64,000 nucleotides of DNA from Tistrella mobilis (GCF_041468085.1 NZ_CP121017.1:1405501-1469500), one strand, 5' to 3'; positions 16,512 through 27,204 are shown, counted from the first letter of the stretch. Made by a program: numbers and translations. Notes: generated by a model from the letters alone, not told the origin.

Positions 16512-16991
16512 AAGGGTCTTCTCCTCCCTGAGCGGTCCGGCCTGTTCCGGGCCGGATCGCCGCCTGACGTGGCCGGCCGCTCCGTTGGGCAGAAGTGGCA
16601 GCCGGTCCACCTGCAGCCCCCGCCATCGTCATCGTGGCGGGGTGCATGCCATCGGGGCGTGTCGTTCATTCCCGGAGATGCCCCCGGATGCCGCCCCTTT
16701 GCCGTGAATGGTTAACTGAATATTATCGGCGCGCAAGCTGATTATAAATTTAGCGCAATGTAAGAAATCTTTTGTCTAGTTTCTTGATATTTTGATCACT
16801 TTAAACATGGTTTGAGAATTGATGCACTACGAAGGTATGCATCTGATCATGTTGCGCTGCGGCAGGCAGGCGCGGCCTTGACGCTGGCGGGGGCGGGCCG
16901 GGCGGGGCTAGACTGCGACGGCGCTGCGGGATCCTCCGGAAGGGCTTCCGGGGGCGGCGGCGCCGTCAGAGTTCAGAGGAGCCGTTTCGTC
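16512..16991. other. 480-bp divergent promoter gap with AT-rich core
   Basis: Bases about 16710-16850 are far more AT-rich than the surroundings. On the minus strand a perfect TATAAT (complement of 16741-16746) faces the cyclase-family gene, with only a poor -35. Plus-strand promoter candidates for the dehydrogenase lie in the same island, but none is clear. No gene is supported in the gap. Confidence 0.4.
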
Positions 16992-17771
16992 ATGAGTCTC
17001 AAGGGTAAGACCGCGCTCGTCACCGGGTCGACCAGCGGTATCGGGCTGGCCATCGCCCGCGCGCTGGCCTTGGCCGGCGCCGATCTGGTCCTGAACGGTT
17101 TCGGCGACGCAGCGCAGATCGAGGCGCTGGTGGCCGAGATCCAGGCCGAGGCCGGGGTGAAGGTCGTCTATGACGGTGCCGATATGAGCAAGCCCGCCGA
17201 GATCGAGGCGCTGTTCGCCAATGCGGCCCCGAACGGGATCGACATCCTGGTCAACAATGCCGGCATCCAGCATGTGGCGAAGATCGAGGATTTCCCGGTC
17301 GGGCAGTGGGACCGGATCATTGCGATCAACCTGTCCTCCGCCTTCCACACCAGCCGGCTGGCGCTGCCGGGCATGAAGGCGAAGGGCTGGGGCCGGATCC
17401 TGAACATCGCCTCGGCCCATGGCCTGGTCGGCTCGGCCGAGAAATCTGCCTATGTTGCGGCCAAGCACGGCATCGTCGGCCTGACCAAGGTGACCGCGCT
17501 CGAGACCGCCGAGACCGGCGTCACCTGCAATGCGATCTGCCCGGGCTGGGTGCGCACGCCGCTGGTCGAGCGCCAGATCGAGGCCAAGTCGCAGGAGCAC
17601 GGCATCTCGATCGAGGAAGCCAGCCGCGACCTGCTGGCCGAGAAACAGCCGACGCTGCGCTTCACCACCCCGGAACAGCTGGGCGGCGTGGCGGTCTTCC
17701 TGTGCAGCGCGGCGGCCGACAACATCACCGGCATCTCGCTGCCGGTCGACGGCGCCTGGACTGCCCGCTGA
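16992..17771 (+). CDS. bdhA: 3-hydroxybutyrate dehydrogenase (short-chain dehydrogenase)
   Basis: This enzyme oxidises D-3-hydroxybutyrate to acetoacetate with NAD, part of PHB and ketone-body use. The 259-residue protein opens with 'KTALVTGSTSGIGLAIARAL' (TGxxxGxG cofactor loop). It has 'ILVNNAGIQHV', the catalytic Ser in 'IASAHGLVGS', Tyr and Lys in 'YVAAKHGIVG', and 'CPGWVRTPLVERQI', which is diagnostic of the BdhA subgroup. AGGAG lies ten bases before the ATG. It is followed after 49 bp by an alpha/beta hydrolase on the same strand, plausibly one operon. Confidence 0.92.
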   Translation: MSLKGKTALVTGSTSGIGLAIARALALAGADLVLNGFGDAAQIEALVAEIQAEAGVKVVYDGADMSKPAEIEALFANAAPNGIDILVNNAGIQHVAKIEDFPVGQWDRIIAINLSSAFHTSRLALPGMKAKGWGRILNIASAHGLVGSAEKSAYVAAKHGIVGLTKVTALETAETGVTCNAICPGWVRTPLVERQIEAKSQEHGISIEEASRDLLAEKQPTLRFTTPEQLGGVAVFLCSAAADNITGISLPVDGAWTAR

Positions 17772-17820
17772 CCCTGCCTTTCATCATCACAAACAAGAAC
17801 CAGCCGAGGAAACGCCCCCG

Positions 17821-18642
17821 ATGACCGAGATCCCCTCCGCCACCGATCCGCGCGTCTACATGGTGCATGGCCGTCCGGCCACCGCCCGGGTGAAGGGCGA
17901 TCCGGCCACCGGTGACGCACCGGTGCTGGTGCTGCTGCACGGCGCCGGTCTCGACCGCCGCTTCTGGCGCCCGGTTTTCGACGATGCCGCGATCACCACG
18001 CCCGTGATCGCCTTCGATCTGCCGGGCCGCCAGGGCAGCGAGGGGGAGGCCTTCACCCGCATCTCCGACAGTGCCGCCTGGATCGTGGCGGCACTGAAGG
18101 CGGCCGGTATCCGCCGTGCCGTTCTGGTCGGCCACAGCATGGGCACCCTGATCGCCATGGAGACGGCGCTGCTGCTCCGCGGCGATGACGCAGTGGCGGT
18201 GGACCGCCTGGTTCTTCTGGCGCCGGCCGATCTGATGGCGGTGAACGATGCGCTGCTGCAGCAGACCCTGAACGACCCGGCCGCCGCCCAGGCGATGATG
18301 GACAAATGGTCCTACGGCATTCCCGACGGCCCGCATTGCGCCGAGGCCCGCGCCAATGCCGCCGATGCGCCGGCGGGCGTGCTCCATGCCGACCTCACCG
18401 CCTGCAACGCTTTCGGCAGCGCGCTCGACCTCGCCGCCGCCATCGCCGTGCCGGTCGATGTGGTGGTGGGCGAGGCCGACAGGATGACCCGGGCCAAACA
18501 GGGCCGCGCCCTCGCCGCCGCCTTTCGCCATGCCGAGGTCACCGGCCTCGACGGCGTCGGCCACATGATGCTGCACGAAAAGCCTGAACCGGTTCTGGCC
18601 GTGCTCCGCCGCGCGGTTGGGGTGATCAGCCCGGTGGTCTGA
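17821..18642 (+). CDS. Alpha/beta-fold hydrolase
   Basis: This 273-residue cytoplasmic hydrolase has a nucleophile elbow 'LVGHSMG', an oxyanion 'LLHGAGLDRRFW', a probable acid in 'VVVGEADRM' and the catalytic histidine in 'LDGVGHMMLHEKP'. These give a complete Ser-Asp-His set. The substrate is unknown. It is 49 bp downstream of bdhA and co-directional, so an oligo-hydroxybutyrate or related ester is a reasonable guess, not shown by sequence. It converges on rutR, whose stop is only 14 bp away. Confidence 0.85.
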   Translation: MTEIPSATDPRVYMVHGRPATARVKGDPATGDAPVLVLLHGAGLDRRFWRPVFDDAAITTPVIAFDLPGRQGSEGEAFTRISDSAAWIVAALKAAGIRRAVLVGHSMGTLIAMETALLLRGDDAVAVDRLVLLAPADLMAVNDALLQQTLNDPAAAQAMMDKWSYGIPDGPHCAEARANAADAPAGVLHADLTACNAFGSALDLAAAIAVPVDVVVGEADRMTRAKQGRALAAAFRHAEVTGLDGVGHMMLHEKPEPVLAVLRRAVGVISPVV

Positions 18643-18655
18643 AGCAGGGGGGGCC

Positions 18656-19309
18656 TTACGCCCGCGGCCGCAGCCCGTCGAGCAGAAGCCGGGTGAGGGC
18701 GTCGGTGGTGGCGTCGGCGAAGGCGGGGTCGTCGAGGGTGTGGCCCGAGACCGCCTCTACCTGGACCGCGAAATCGGCATAGTGCTGGGTGGTGGCCCAG
18801 ATCGCGAAGATCAGGTGGCGCGGGTCGACCGGGGCCAGGCGGCCGGCGGCGATCCAGCCCCGGATGATGTCGCTCTTTTCGTCGACCAGGTCGCGCAGCG
18901 CGCCGTCGAGCAGGGGTTTGAGCAGGGGGGCTCCGCGCAGCATCTCCATGGCGAAGAGCCTGGAGGCCGCAGGGTCCCGGCGCGACCAGTCGAGCTTTTC
19001 GGCAATGTAGCCGCGAATGGCGGCCACCGGGTCGTCTTCGACATCCATGTCGCGCAGCGGCACCAGCCAGCGGTCGAGCACCCGGTCCAGCGCCTCGGTA
19101 TAGAGCCGTTCCTTGGTCGGGAAGTAGTAGAGCAGGTTGGTCTTCGACATCCCCGCCTCGCGGGCGATGGCCTCTATCCGTGCCCCGTCGAGCCCGACGC
19201 GCGAGAACACCGCCACCGCCGCGGTCAGGATGCGGTCGATCCGCTCGTCCGAGGCCCGGTGGCGGCGGGGGCGGTGGTCGGGGTTGCCCGGTGGGATCAG
19301 GCCATCCAT
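18656..19309 (-). CDS. rutR: RutR-type TetR-family regulator of pyrimidine/purine metabolism
   Basis: This 217-residue TetR-family repressor aligns along its length with E. coli RutR as I recall it: 'GVSKTNLLYYFPSKE'-like DNA-binding part (here 'GMSKTNLLYYFPTKERLYTE'), 'ASRLFAMEMLRGAPLL', 'PVDPRHLIFAIWATTQHYAD' and the '...GLRPR' end. RutR senses uracil or thymine and controls pyrimidine and purine degradation and transport genes. It is the last gene of the nucleoside transporter operon, starting 4 bp after the permease stop. A RutR-like operator lies at 24085-24100, before the operon. Confidence 0.9.
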   Translation of the reverse strand: MDGLIPPGNPDHRPRRHRASDERIDRILTAAVAVFSRVGLDGARIEAIAREAGMSKTNLLYYFPTKERLYTEALDRVLDRWLVPLRDMDVEDDPVAAIRGYIAEKLDWSRRDPAASRLFAMEMLRGAPLLKPLLDGALRDLVDEKSDIIRGWIAAGRLAPVDPRHLIFAIWATTQHYADFAVQVEAVSGHTLDDPAFADATTDALTRLLLDGLRPRA

Positions 19310-19313
19310 GGGG

Positions 19314-20258
19314 TCAGCGGCTCTCCCGTCGATAGAAACTGCCCGAGCCCTGGGGCGGGCGGCTGCGGCCGACCAGCCCGACCAGGGTGAGAATGGCCGC
19401 CAGATAAGGCAGCACCACGAAGAGCTGATAGGGCACGTCGCCATTGGCGAATTGCAGCCGGAGCTGGATGGCATCCGACAGGCCGAAGAGCAGGCAGGCG
19501 AGGGCGGCACCCACCGGCGACCAGCGCCCCAGGATCACCGCGGCGACGGCGATGAAGCCTTTGCCCGCGGTCATGCCCTCGGTGAACAGGAAGACCTGAG
19601 AAAGCACCAGCACCGCGCCGCCCAGCCCCGCCAGCATGCCGCAGGCAATGACGGCACACAGACGGTAAAGACGGACCGGCAGCCCGGCGACGTCGGCGGC
19701 GCGCGGGTTTTCGCCCACCGCCTTCAGCCTGAGGCCGATGCCCGTGCGGGCCAGGACCAGGGCTGCGAGCGGCACCGCCAGGATGGCGGCCCAGGTCATC
19801 GGATCGGTCGAGAACAGGGCCTTGCCGATGACGGGAATATCGGCGAGCCCCGGAATGGTAAGGTCGCCGAAGCCCGGCACCCGGTTTTCCGCCGCGCGGC
19901 CCGCGGCGGTCAGCCGGTGCAGGAAAGCGGCAAGCCCCAGCCCGGCGAGATTGGCGCCGATGCCGGCGACGATCTGGTTGGCCCCGGCATAGATGGTCGC
20001 GATCCCGAAGGCGGCCCCCAGCATGCCGCCCGCAAGCGCCCCGGTCACCACCCCCCAGCCGGCGGAGCCGCCGGCGATGGCGCCCCAGGCGGCCCCGAAG
20101 GCACCCAGGATCATAGAGCCTTCCAGGCTGATGTTCACCACGCCGGCACGTTCCGAGAACACGCCGCCCAGTGCCGCGAAGACCAGGGGCACCGACAGGC
20201 GCAGCATGGTGGCGAAAAGCTCGCCCAGGGCGGCGGGATCGGTCAGCATGTCGATCAT
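19314..20258 (-). CDS. Nucleoside-type ABC transporter permease 2 (YufQ/NupQ-like)
   Basis: This inner-membrane permease of 314 residues belongs to the branched-chain/ribose permease superfamily. It has about nine hydrophobic helices, the conserved start region 'GGVFSERAGVVNISLEG' and the coupling loop 'GIGLRLKAVGENPRAADVAG' (EAA-like). With permease 1 it should form the channel of a BMP-type nucleoside/nucleobase importer. The start overlaps the permease 1 stop (ATGA), so translation is coupled. Confidence 0.9.
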   Translation of the reverse strand: MIDMLTDPAALGELFATMLRLSVPLVFAALGGVFSERAGVVNISLEGSMILGAFGAAWGAIAGGSAGWGVVTGALAGGMLGAAFGIATIYAGANQIVAGIGANLAGLGLAAFLHRLTAAGRAAENRVPGFGDLTIPGLADIPVIGKALFSTDPMTWAAILAVPLAALVLARTGIGLRLKAVGENPRAADVAGLPVRLYRLCAVIACGMLAGLGGAVLVLSQVFLFTEGMTAGKGFIAVAAVILGRWSPVGAALACLLFGLSDAIQLRLQFANGDVPYQLFVVLPYLAAILTLVGLVGRSRPPQGSGSFYRRESR

Positions 20259-21339
20259 GACACCGCTCCGCTGCCGGCCGTGGGGATTGCGGCTCTGCGT
20301 CTGCGGGCCAGCAGCCGGTCGAAGGCGCCGTAGCGCTGAAGGGCGAGGCCCGACGCCGCGAAAAGCACGATCAGCCCCTGAACGATGGTGACCGCCGTGG
20401 CGTCCAGGCCGGCGCTTTTCAGCGTCGTGGCCGCGGTGCGCAGCAGCGCCATGAAGGCGGCCGAGATCACCGACCAGACGGGATCACCTGCCGCCAGGAA
20501 GGCGACCACCAGCCCGTCATAGCCATAGCCGGCGGCGAAATTGGCATAGAGCCGGTGCTTGAGGCCGATCACCTCGAAGGCGCCGGCAAGGCCGGCTGCG
20601 GCGCCGCCCAGCGCGAAGGCGATCACGGTCGTCCGGCCGACGGCGATGCCGGCATAGGTGGCGGCACCGGGCGATTTGCCCGCCACCTCTACCCCATACC
20701 CCCAGGCGGTGCGGCCAAGGGCGAAACGGGCGAGCACGGCGACCAGAAGGCCCACGATCACCCCCAGATGGGCCTCGGTATCGGCCATCAGCAGCGGCAG
20801 GAAGCTCGCTTCGGGGATTTCGGGCGAATAGGGGTAGGGGGCACCCGGGGCCTTCAGCGGCCCGCTTGCCGCATAGCTGACCAGGTTGAGCGCCACATAG
20901 TTCATCAGCAGCGTGGTCACCACCTCGTCGATGCCGCGCCGGGCCTTGAGCACACCGGCGATGCCGGCCCAGAGCGCCCCACCCAGGGCACCGGCCAGGC
21001 TGGCCGCCAGCAGCGCCACCGGCATCGGCACGCCTGCGGGCAGGTTCAGCGCCACGACGGTCGCGAACAGGCCGCCCATATAGATCTGGCCTTCGGCACC
21101 GACATTGTAGAGCCCCGCGCGGAGCGGGATCGCCACCGCGATGCCGGCCAGCAGCAGGGGCGACATCCGCGACAGCAGGTCCGACAGGCCCCAATAGTCG
21201 AGCAGCACCCGGTCGACGATCTGGGTGCCCAGATCGACGGGGTCACCGCCGGTGGCCGCCACCAGCAGCGCGCCCACGGCCAGGGCGAGCACCACCGCGC
21301 CGACCGGCACGGCGGCCCCTTTGAGAAGGCGGGCAGACA

Positions 21340-21343
<4 letters not shown>
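20255..21343 (-). CDS. Nucleoside-type ABC transporter permease 1 (YufP/NupP-like)
   Basis: This 362-residue multi-spanning permease has 'IPLRAGLYNVGAEGQIYMGG', 'KARRGIDEVVTTLLMNYVAL' and 'GYGYDGLVVAFLAAGDP', all characteristic of permease subunits paired with BMP-family binding proteins. Its start overlaps the ATPase stop in ATGATG, and its stop overlaps permease 2. It forms the transmembrane pore with permease 2; the substrate is likely a nucleoside or nucleobase, given rutR in the same operon. Confidence 0.9.
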
Positions 21344-22890
<1,547 letters not shown>

Positions 22891-22948
22891 GGGGCGGTAT
22901 CCGGGGTGGTTGGCGGGGGAGGAGCGGCGGAGCGGCAGAGGCCGGCGG

Positions 22949-23929
22949 TCAGATCTGCTTCCTGCCCGCCGCCAGATCGGCGATCAGCGCCTCGACCTCG
23001 GCCTTCACCCCGGCCGGCACGGCCGCGTGGAAGCTGCCGAAGCGCGCGGCGTCAGAGGTCGCGAGGCCGTAGACATAGTCTTTGCCGCCGGCCTTGCCGG
23101 CCTTGGCGTCTTCCAGGAAGTGCACCAGCGCGGCATTCACATCCATGATCACCGACTGGATCACGGTGTCGGGCCAGTCGACGATGGCGTCGTAATAGAT
23201 GCCGAAGGCCTTCACGCCCGCTTCCTTCGCCGCGGTCAGCGCCCCGTTCGACGCAAGGTCCATGGTCGGGAACAGCACGTCCGCGCCCTGCGAGATCTGG
23301 GCCGAAGCGGCCTCCTTGCCCTTCGCCACGTCGTTCCAGTCGCCCATATAGGTGACCAGGACTTTGGTGCCCGGCTTGCCGGCCTCGGCGCCCTTGGTAT
23401 AGCCCTCGACCAGTTCGGTCGAGAACTTGATCTCGGTGGCGCCCAGCCAGCCGATGGTGCCGGTCTTCGACACCTTGGCCGCCATATAGCCCAGCACATA
23501 GCCGAGCTGACGGTAGTCGAAATTGATCGTCGCGACATTGCCGCCGGCGCTCGCCCCCGACGAGACCACGAACAGCGTGTCCTTGAACTGTTTGGCCAGC
23601 CGGTCGGCCGGATCCTGGAACTCGCCGCCATGGCCGATGACGATGCCGTAGCCGCGCCGGGCGAAATCGCGCATCGCCGACAGCTGGTCGGGTTCGGCGA
23701 CACCTTCGGCATAGGCGACGTCGATGCCCATGGTCTCCTTGGCCTTCATCAGCCCGTCATAGGCGCTCTGGTTCCAGGCCTGGTCGCGGATGCTGCCGGG
23801 CAGCACGGCCGCGACGCGCAGCGCCTCGTCGGCGGCATGGGCCTGCGGGGCCATGGTGAGCGAGGTGGCGGCGATCAGGGCGGCGAAGCCGGCGATGCCG
23901 AGCCGGCGGGCGAAGCGCGAAAGAGACAT
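22949..23929 (-). CDS. BMP-family substrate-binding protein
   Basis: This periplasmic binding protein of 326 residues has a signal peptide ('FARRLGIAGFAALIAATSL' and a likely cut at 'QAHA'). The mature protein carries BMP/Med/PnrA features: 'GSIRDQAWNQSAYDGLMKA', 'GIDVAYAEGVAEPDQ', 'VIGHGGEFQDPA', 'FDYRQLGYVLGYMAAKVS', 'TGTIGWLGA'. This family delivers nucleosides or nucleobases to YufOPQ-type transporters. It is the first gene of the operon; AGGA precedes the ATG. Unlike many relatives it shows no lipobox cysteine. Confidence 0.9.
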   Translation of the reverse strand: MSLSRFARRLGIAGFAALIAATSLTMAPQAHAADEALRVAAVLPGSIRDQAWNQSAYDGLMKAKETMGIDVAYAEGVAEPDQLSAMRDFARRGYGIVIGHGGEFQDPADRLAKQFKDTLFVVSSGASAGGNVATINFDYRQLGYVLGYMAAKVSKTGTIGWLGATEIKFSTELVEGYTKGAEAGKPGTKVLVTYMGDWNDVAKGKEAASAQISQGADVLFPTMDLASNGALTAAKEAGVKAFGIYYDAIVDWPDTVIQSVIMDVNAALVHFLEDAKAGKAGGKDYVYGLATSDAARFGSFHAAVPAGVKAEVEALIADLAAGRKQI

Positions 23930-24084
23930 CCGGGTGCGGTCCTCGGAACAGGGTCAGGGGTGTCGGCACGGTCTTAGCAATCCCCGTGCCGCAGCCTGCC
24001 GGCCCCGGAATGCGGGACGCTTCGGCCGGACACATCACATCGTGTGCACAATTTCCGCACAGGAATTTCAATCCTGGCTAAATT

Positions 24085-24100
24085 TTGACCATCCGGTCGG
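24085..24100. promoter_or_regulatory. Candidate RutR operator between transporter operon and oxygenase gene
   Basis: TTGACCATCCGGTCGG compares with the E. coli RutR consensus TTGACCANNTGGTCAA: the left half-site is perfect (7/7) and the right half matches at GGTC (4/7). It lies in the 285-bp gap between the divergent starts of the binding-protein gene (23929) and the oxygenase gene (24215). The transporter operon encodes a RutR homologue, so autoregulation and joint control of both sides are plausible. Confidence 0.55.
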
Positions 24101-24214
24101 GATTTTCCGCCGGCGCCGCCTGCGGTGGCATGGCTTCTGCGGCTGGTCCGCTTCTTGCTGACACCGCGGCGGACCATATCCCCCCACCGACATGCCGAAC
24201 GGAGACGACAGATC

Positions 24215-25270
24215 ATGGCCGTGGTTCAGACCGGCAACGGGCCGCGCGAACTCGTCGACAGCGGGCTCGATGCCCGCAGCCTCGCCTTCACCGAAATCCC
24301 GGTGATCGATTTCGGGGCGCTGGTCGACCCTGCGTCCACACCCGCCGAGTGCATGGCGGTAGGCGATGCGGTGCGCGATGCCTGCACCCGGGTCGGCTTC
24401 TTCTATGTCCGCAATCACGGCGTCGATCCGGCGGTGATCGCCGGCACCTACGGGGCCGCGCGCGACTTCTTCGCCCTGCCGATGGACGAGAAGATGCGCA
24501 TCCATATCCGCAAGTCGAAGAACCATCGCGGCTATGTGCCGCTGCTGGAAGAAAACACCGACCCGACCGCGAAGGGTGATCTGCACGAGGCTTTCGACAT
24601 GGCGCTGGAAGTGCCGGCCGATGATGCCGACGTGCTGGCCGGCAAGACCATGTACGGCCCCAATGTCTGGCCGGAGCTGGATGGGTTCCGCCCGGCGATG
24701 GAGGGGTATTACGACGCCGTCTACCAGCTGGGTCGGCGGATCTTTCGCGGCTTCGCACTGGCGCTGGGCCTGGCCGAGGATCACTTCGAACCCCTGATCC
24801 GCAAGCCCATGGCACAGCTGCGCGTGGTCCACTATCCGCCCCAGCAGGGGCCGATCGACGAGCGTCAGATCGGCATCGGCGCCCATTCGGATTACGAGTG
24901 CTTCACCATCCTGAACCAGATGGAGGGGGTATCGGCCCTGCAGGTGCTGAACGGCGCGGGCGAATGGATCGAGGCACCGCCGATTCCGGGCACCTTCATC
25001 ATCAATGTCGGCGACCAGATGGCGCGATGGACCAACGACGTCTTCGCCTCGACCATCCACCGCGCCATCAACCGATCGGGCCGCGAGCGCTATTCGATCC
25101 CGTTCTTCTTCGGCCCCGATTACGACACGCCGATCGAGGTGCTGGACACCTGCACCACTCCGGAGCGTCCGGCGCGCTACCCCACCGTCACCTCGGGCGC
25201 GTATATCCTGTCGCGCTTCGACGAGACCTTCGCCTATCGCAAGGCGGGCGAGCCGGAACCCGCCGGATGA
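24215..25270 (+). CDS. 2-oxoglutarate/Fe(II) oxygenase (isopenicillin-N-synthase family)
   Basis: This 351-residue oxygenase has the IPNS/2OG family layout: N-terminal DIOX_N segment ('IPVIDFGALVDP', 'GFFYVRNHGV') and a C-terminal double-stranded helix. Iron ligands are in 'GAHSDYECFTIL' (HxD) and 'FASTIHRAI' (distal His), with 'RERYSIPFFFGP' for 2OG binding. ATG at 24215 has GGAGA upstream. The substrate is unknown; its divergence from a nucleoside importer across a RutR-like site suggests nucleobase or nucleoside oxidation. A structured repeat follows the gene. Confidence 0.85.
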   Translation: MAVVQTGNGPRELVDSGLDARSLAFTEIPVIDFGALVDPASTPAECMAVGDAVRDACTRVGFFYVRNHGVDPAVIAGTYGAARDFFALPMDEKMRIHIRKSKNHRGYVPLLEENTDPTAKGDLHEAFDMALEVPADDADVLAGKTMYGPNVWPELDGFRPAMEGYYDAVYQLGRRIFRGFALALGLAEDHFEPLIRKPMAQLRVVHYPPQQGPIDERQIGIGAHSDYECFTILNQMEGVSALQVLNGAGEWIEAPPIPGTFIINVGDQMARWTNDVFASTIHRAINRSGRERYSIPFFFGPDYDTPIEVLDTCTTPERPARYPTVTSGAYILSRFDETFAYRKAGEPEPAG

Positions 25271-25277
25271 GGATCAG

Positions 25278-25300
25278 GGACGCCTGTGAGGGCGTCCCAA
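25278..25300. terminator. Hairpin after the oxygenase gene, adjoining the structured repeat
   Basis: GGGACGCC and GGCGTCCC form a perfect 8-bp stem with a TGTGAG loop directly after the oxygenase stop codon. It has no U-tract. It sits immediately before the repeat copy at 25301 and may be part of the same structured element. Confidence 0.5.
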
Positions 25301-25354
25301 GCCGCCATTGAGGCGGCGGCCAAGGGCGTGGGACACGCCCGCCCGGCGAGGGAC
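25301..25354. repeat. Structured interspersed repeat, copy A
   Basis: This 54-bp GC-rich element is nearly identical (about 50 of 54 positions, one indel) to 53428-53480. It forms two hairpins: GCCGCC-ATTGA-GGCGGC and GGGCGTG-GGA-CACGCCC (25324-25340), ending in CCGCCCGGCGAGGGAC. The differences from copy B in the second stem preserve pairing. It lies between the convergent oxygenase and PepSY genes, touching the latter's stop. Confidence 0.75.
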
Positions 25355-25357
25355 CGA

Positions 25358-26764
25358 CTACAGACCCCTGCGACGGCTGAGAAAAATGATCGTTTCGAGG
25401 AGCAGGGCCGCGAGCATTGTGGCCCCCATCACCGGGAAGAGGATCGCCGGCACCGCCATCAGTGCCGCCGCCTGCGCCTGACTGCGGCCATCCGCCTGAC
25501 GCGGGGCCCCGAGCCGGCCCTTGGGGCGGCGCTTCCACCACATCACCGGGGCGGCCCCGCACATCACGATCAGGGCGAGGCAGGCGAGCAGCAGCACCAG
25601 CCGGTTCAGGGCACCCCATTCCTGGCCCATATGAACGTTGACGCCCCATTCGGTGGCGCGGGCGACCGGGCCGTAATCGGCGTAAGAGGCATCGATCAGC
25701 GTTTCGCCGGTCCAGCGGTTCAGGTGGATGATCCGCTGTCGGGCGAGATCATGCGGGAAGACCATAGCGGTATAGACCCCGTCCGGCGCCTGGGGCAGGG
25801 CCAGCTTGTAGCCGGGGGCGATGCCCAGGGTTTCGACGATCATGCGGGCGCGATCGATGCCGATATCGGGGGCGGCACTGCCCGTGGCGGGTGAAAGCGG
25901 CAGGGGGGCATCTTCCAGCGTCCAGGCGGTTTCGCCCAGCGCCGAGGTCGGCACGGGGCTGGCCGGCACTGCCTGCCAGACCCCCAGCGGATAGCCGAGC
26001 CCGGCATCGGTCGCCGTCGACCGGACGGCCGGTCCCCAGACCTGGCTCCAGGTCATGCCCGAGACCGCCAGGAACAGGATCACCGGCGCCACCACGATGC
26101 CGGTCACCGCGTGCAGGTCGCGCCAGAACACCCGCCCGGCCGGGCCGGGCCGCCGCCGGGAAGCGGTGCGGATGCGCAGCACGCCGTCGAGCTGCCGGCC
26201 CTCGGGCTTTCGTCCCCGCGGCCACCACAGCCAGATCCCCGTCAGGATCAGCGACACCGTCCAGCCGCCGGTAATCTCGATCAGCAGATTTGGCACCTGG
26301 CCGGCGATGATCAGGCTGTGCAGCCGGCGCACCACCATCATCGGGGCGGCCAGATCGGCGCGGTCGCCCAGAATCCGGCCGGTGCGCGGGTCCAGGAACA
26401 CGGTGAGCGCCGTGCCGTCGGCCGTCTTCATGCCGATACCGGCGCTGCGGTCGGCGGCGGCGGGGGCAAGATACGAAACCGGCCGGGCATCCGGCCGGGC
26501 TGCCTCTGCGGCCGCGATCAGCTCCGAGGGCGGCAGGGTGGTCTGGCCCGGTGCGACCGGCTGGTCCAGCACCAGCATATGGCCGTCGATCAGCCGGTCG
26601 AACGTATCCTTGTAGAGATAGATGGCGCCGGTCGAAGCCAGCAGCAGCAGGAAGGGCAAGGCCAGCAGGCCGGCGAAGAAATGCCAGCGCCAGAGCGCGC
26701 GATAAAGCGTGCCGGCAAGGCTTGCCGGCCGCGCCGCCGTGGCGGCGGAGGTGGTGACGGTCAT
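25358..26764 (-). CDS. PepSY-associated transmembrane protein
   Basis: This inner-membrane protein of 468 residues has an N-terminal helix ('FFAGLLALPFLLLLASTGAIYLY'), two middle helices ('GGWTVSLILTGIWLWWPRG', 'TGIVVAPVILFLAVSGMTW') and two at the C-terminus. This is the plan of PepSY-TM family proteins, often found with siderophore receptors or metal reduction systems. Family features include 'RLHSLIIAG' and 'WRDLHAVTGI' histidines and a 'VFPHDLARQRIIHLNRWTGE' periplasmic segment. AGAGA precedes the ATG. A DUF2946-like gene lies 38 bp upstream on the same strand. No TonB receptor is in the window. Confidence 0.85.
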   Translation of the reverse strand: MTVTTSAATAARPASLAGTLYRALWRWHFFAGLLALPFLLLLASTGAIYLYKDTFDRLIDGHMLVLDQPVAPGQTTLPPSELIAAAEAARPDARPVSYLAPAAADRSAGIGMKTADGTALTVFLDPRTGRILGDRADLAAPMMVVRRLHSLIIAGQVPNLLIEITGGWTVSLILTGIWLWWPRGRKPEGRQLDGVLRIRTASRRRPGPAGRVFWRDLHAVTGIVVAPVILFLAVSGMTWSQVWGPAVRSTATDAGLGYPLGVWQAVPASPVPTSALGETAWTLEDAPLPLSPATGSAAPDIGIDRARMIVETLGIAPGYKLALPQAPDGVYTAMVFPHDLARQRIIHLNRWTGETLIDASYADYGPVARATEWGVNVHMGQEWGALNRLVLLLACLALIVMCGAAPVMWWKRRPKGRLGAPRQADGRSQAQAAALMAVPAILFPVMGATMLAALLLETIIFLSRRRGL

Positions 26765-26802
26765 GATGTCTCTATCCGGTCCGGTCCGTGGGGATCCTGT
26801 GA

Positions 26803-27204
26803 TCAGGCAGGGAGCGGACGGAAAGGGGGCGCATGGGCGCCGAGCGGCGGGCCGGCCCGGGCCGGCACCGGTGCCACGGCAGCAGGAGCCGCCGGGTGGT
26901 CGATGGCCGGCAGGGCCATGGGCAGGGCGGGGCCCGCCGGTGCCGGCGGCAGGTCGGGCACGGCCACCATGGCGAAGTCGCAGACCGATCCGCGCCGGTC
27001 GTCGGCACCGCCATCGCCGCCGTCATCCGCCGGCGGATCGAAGCGCAGCCCAAGGCAGGTGACCAGATCGAAGCGGCCCTGGGCCGCGGCCGACAGATCG
27101 GGCATCACGCCCGCCGGCAGCAGCGCACGCAGCAGCAGCGCCAGGGCAAGCGCCCAGGCGGCGAGCGGGCGGCGGTGATGCAGGGGCCTGCGGTGACGGG
27201 TCAT
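26803..27204 (-). CDS. DUF2946-like small secreted or membrane protein
   Basis: This protein of about 133 residues has a hydrophobic N-terminal segment ('LAAWALALALLLRALLPAGVMP') and two cysteines ('LVTCLGL', 'SVCDFAM') in a Pro/Ala-rich body, the look of DUF2946 proteins that often neighbour PepSY or copper genes. Start ATG 27204 is chosen; a GTG at 27231 is possible. It is likely co-transcribed with the PepSY gene. Function is unknown. Confidence 0.6.
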   Translation of the reverse strand: MTRHRRPLHHRRPLAAWALALALLLRALLPAGVMPDLSAAAQGRFDLVTCLGLRFDPPADDGGDGGADDRRGSVCDFAMVAVPDLPPAPAGPALPMALPAIDHPAAPAAVAPVPARAGPPLGAHAPPFRPLPA

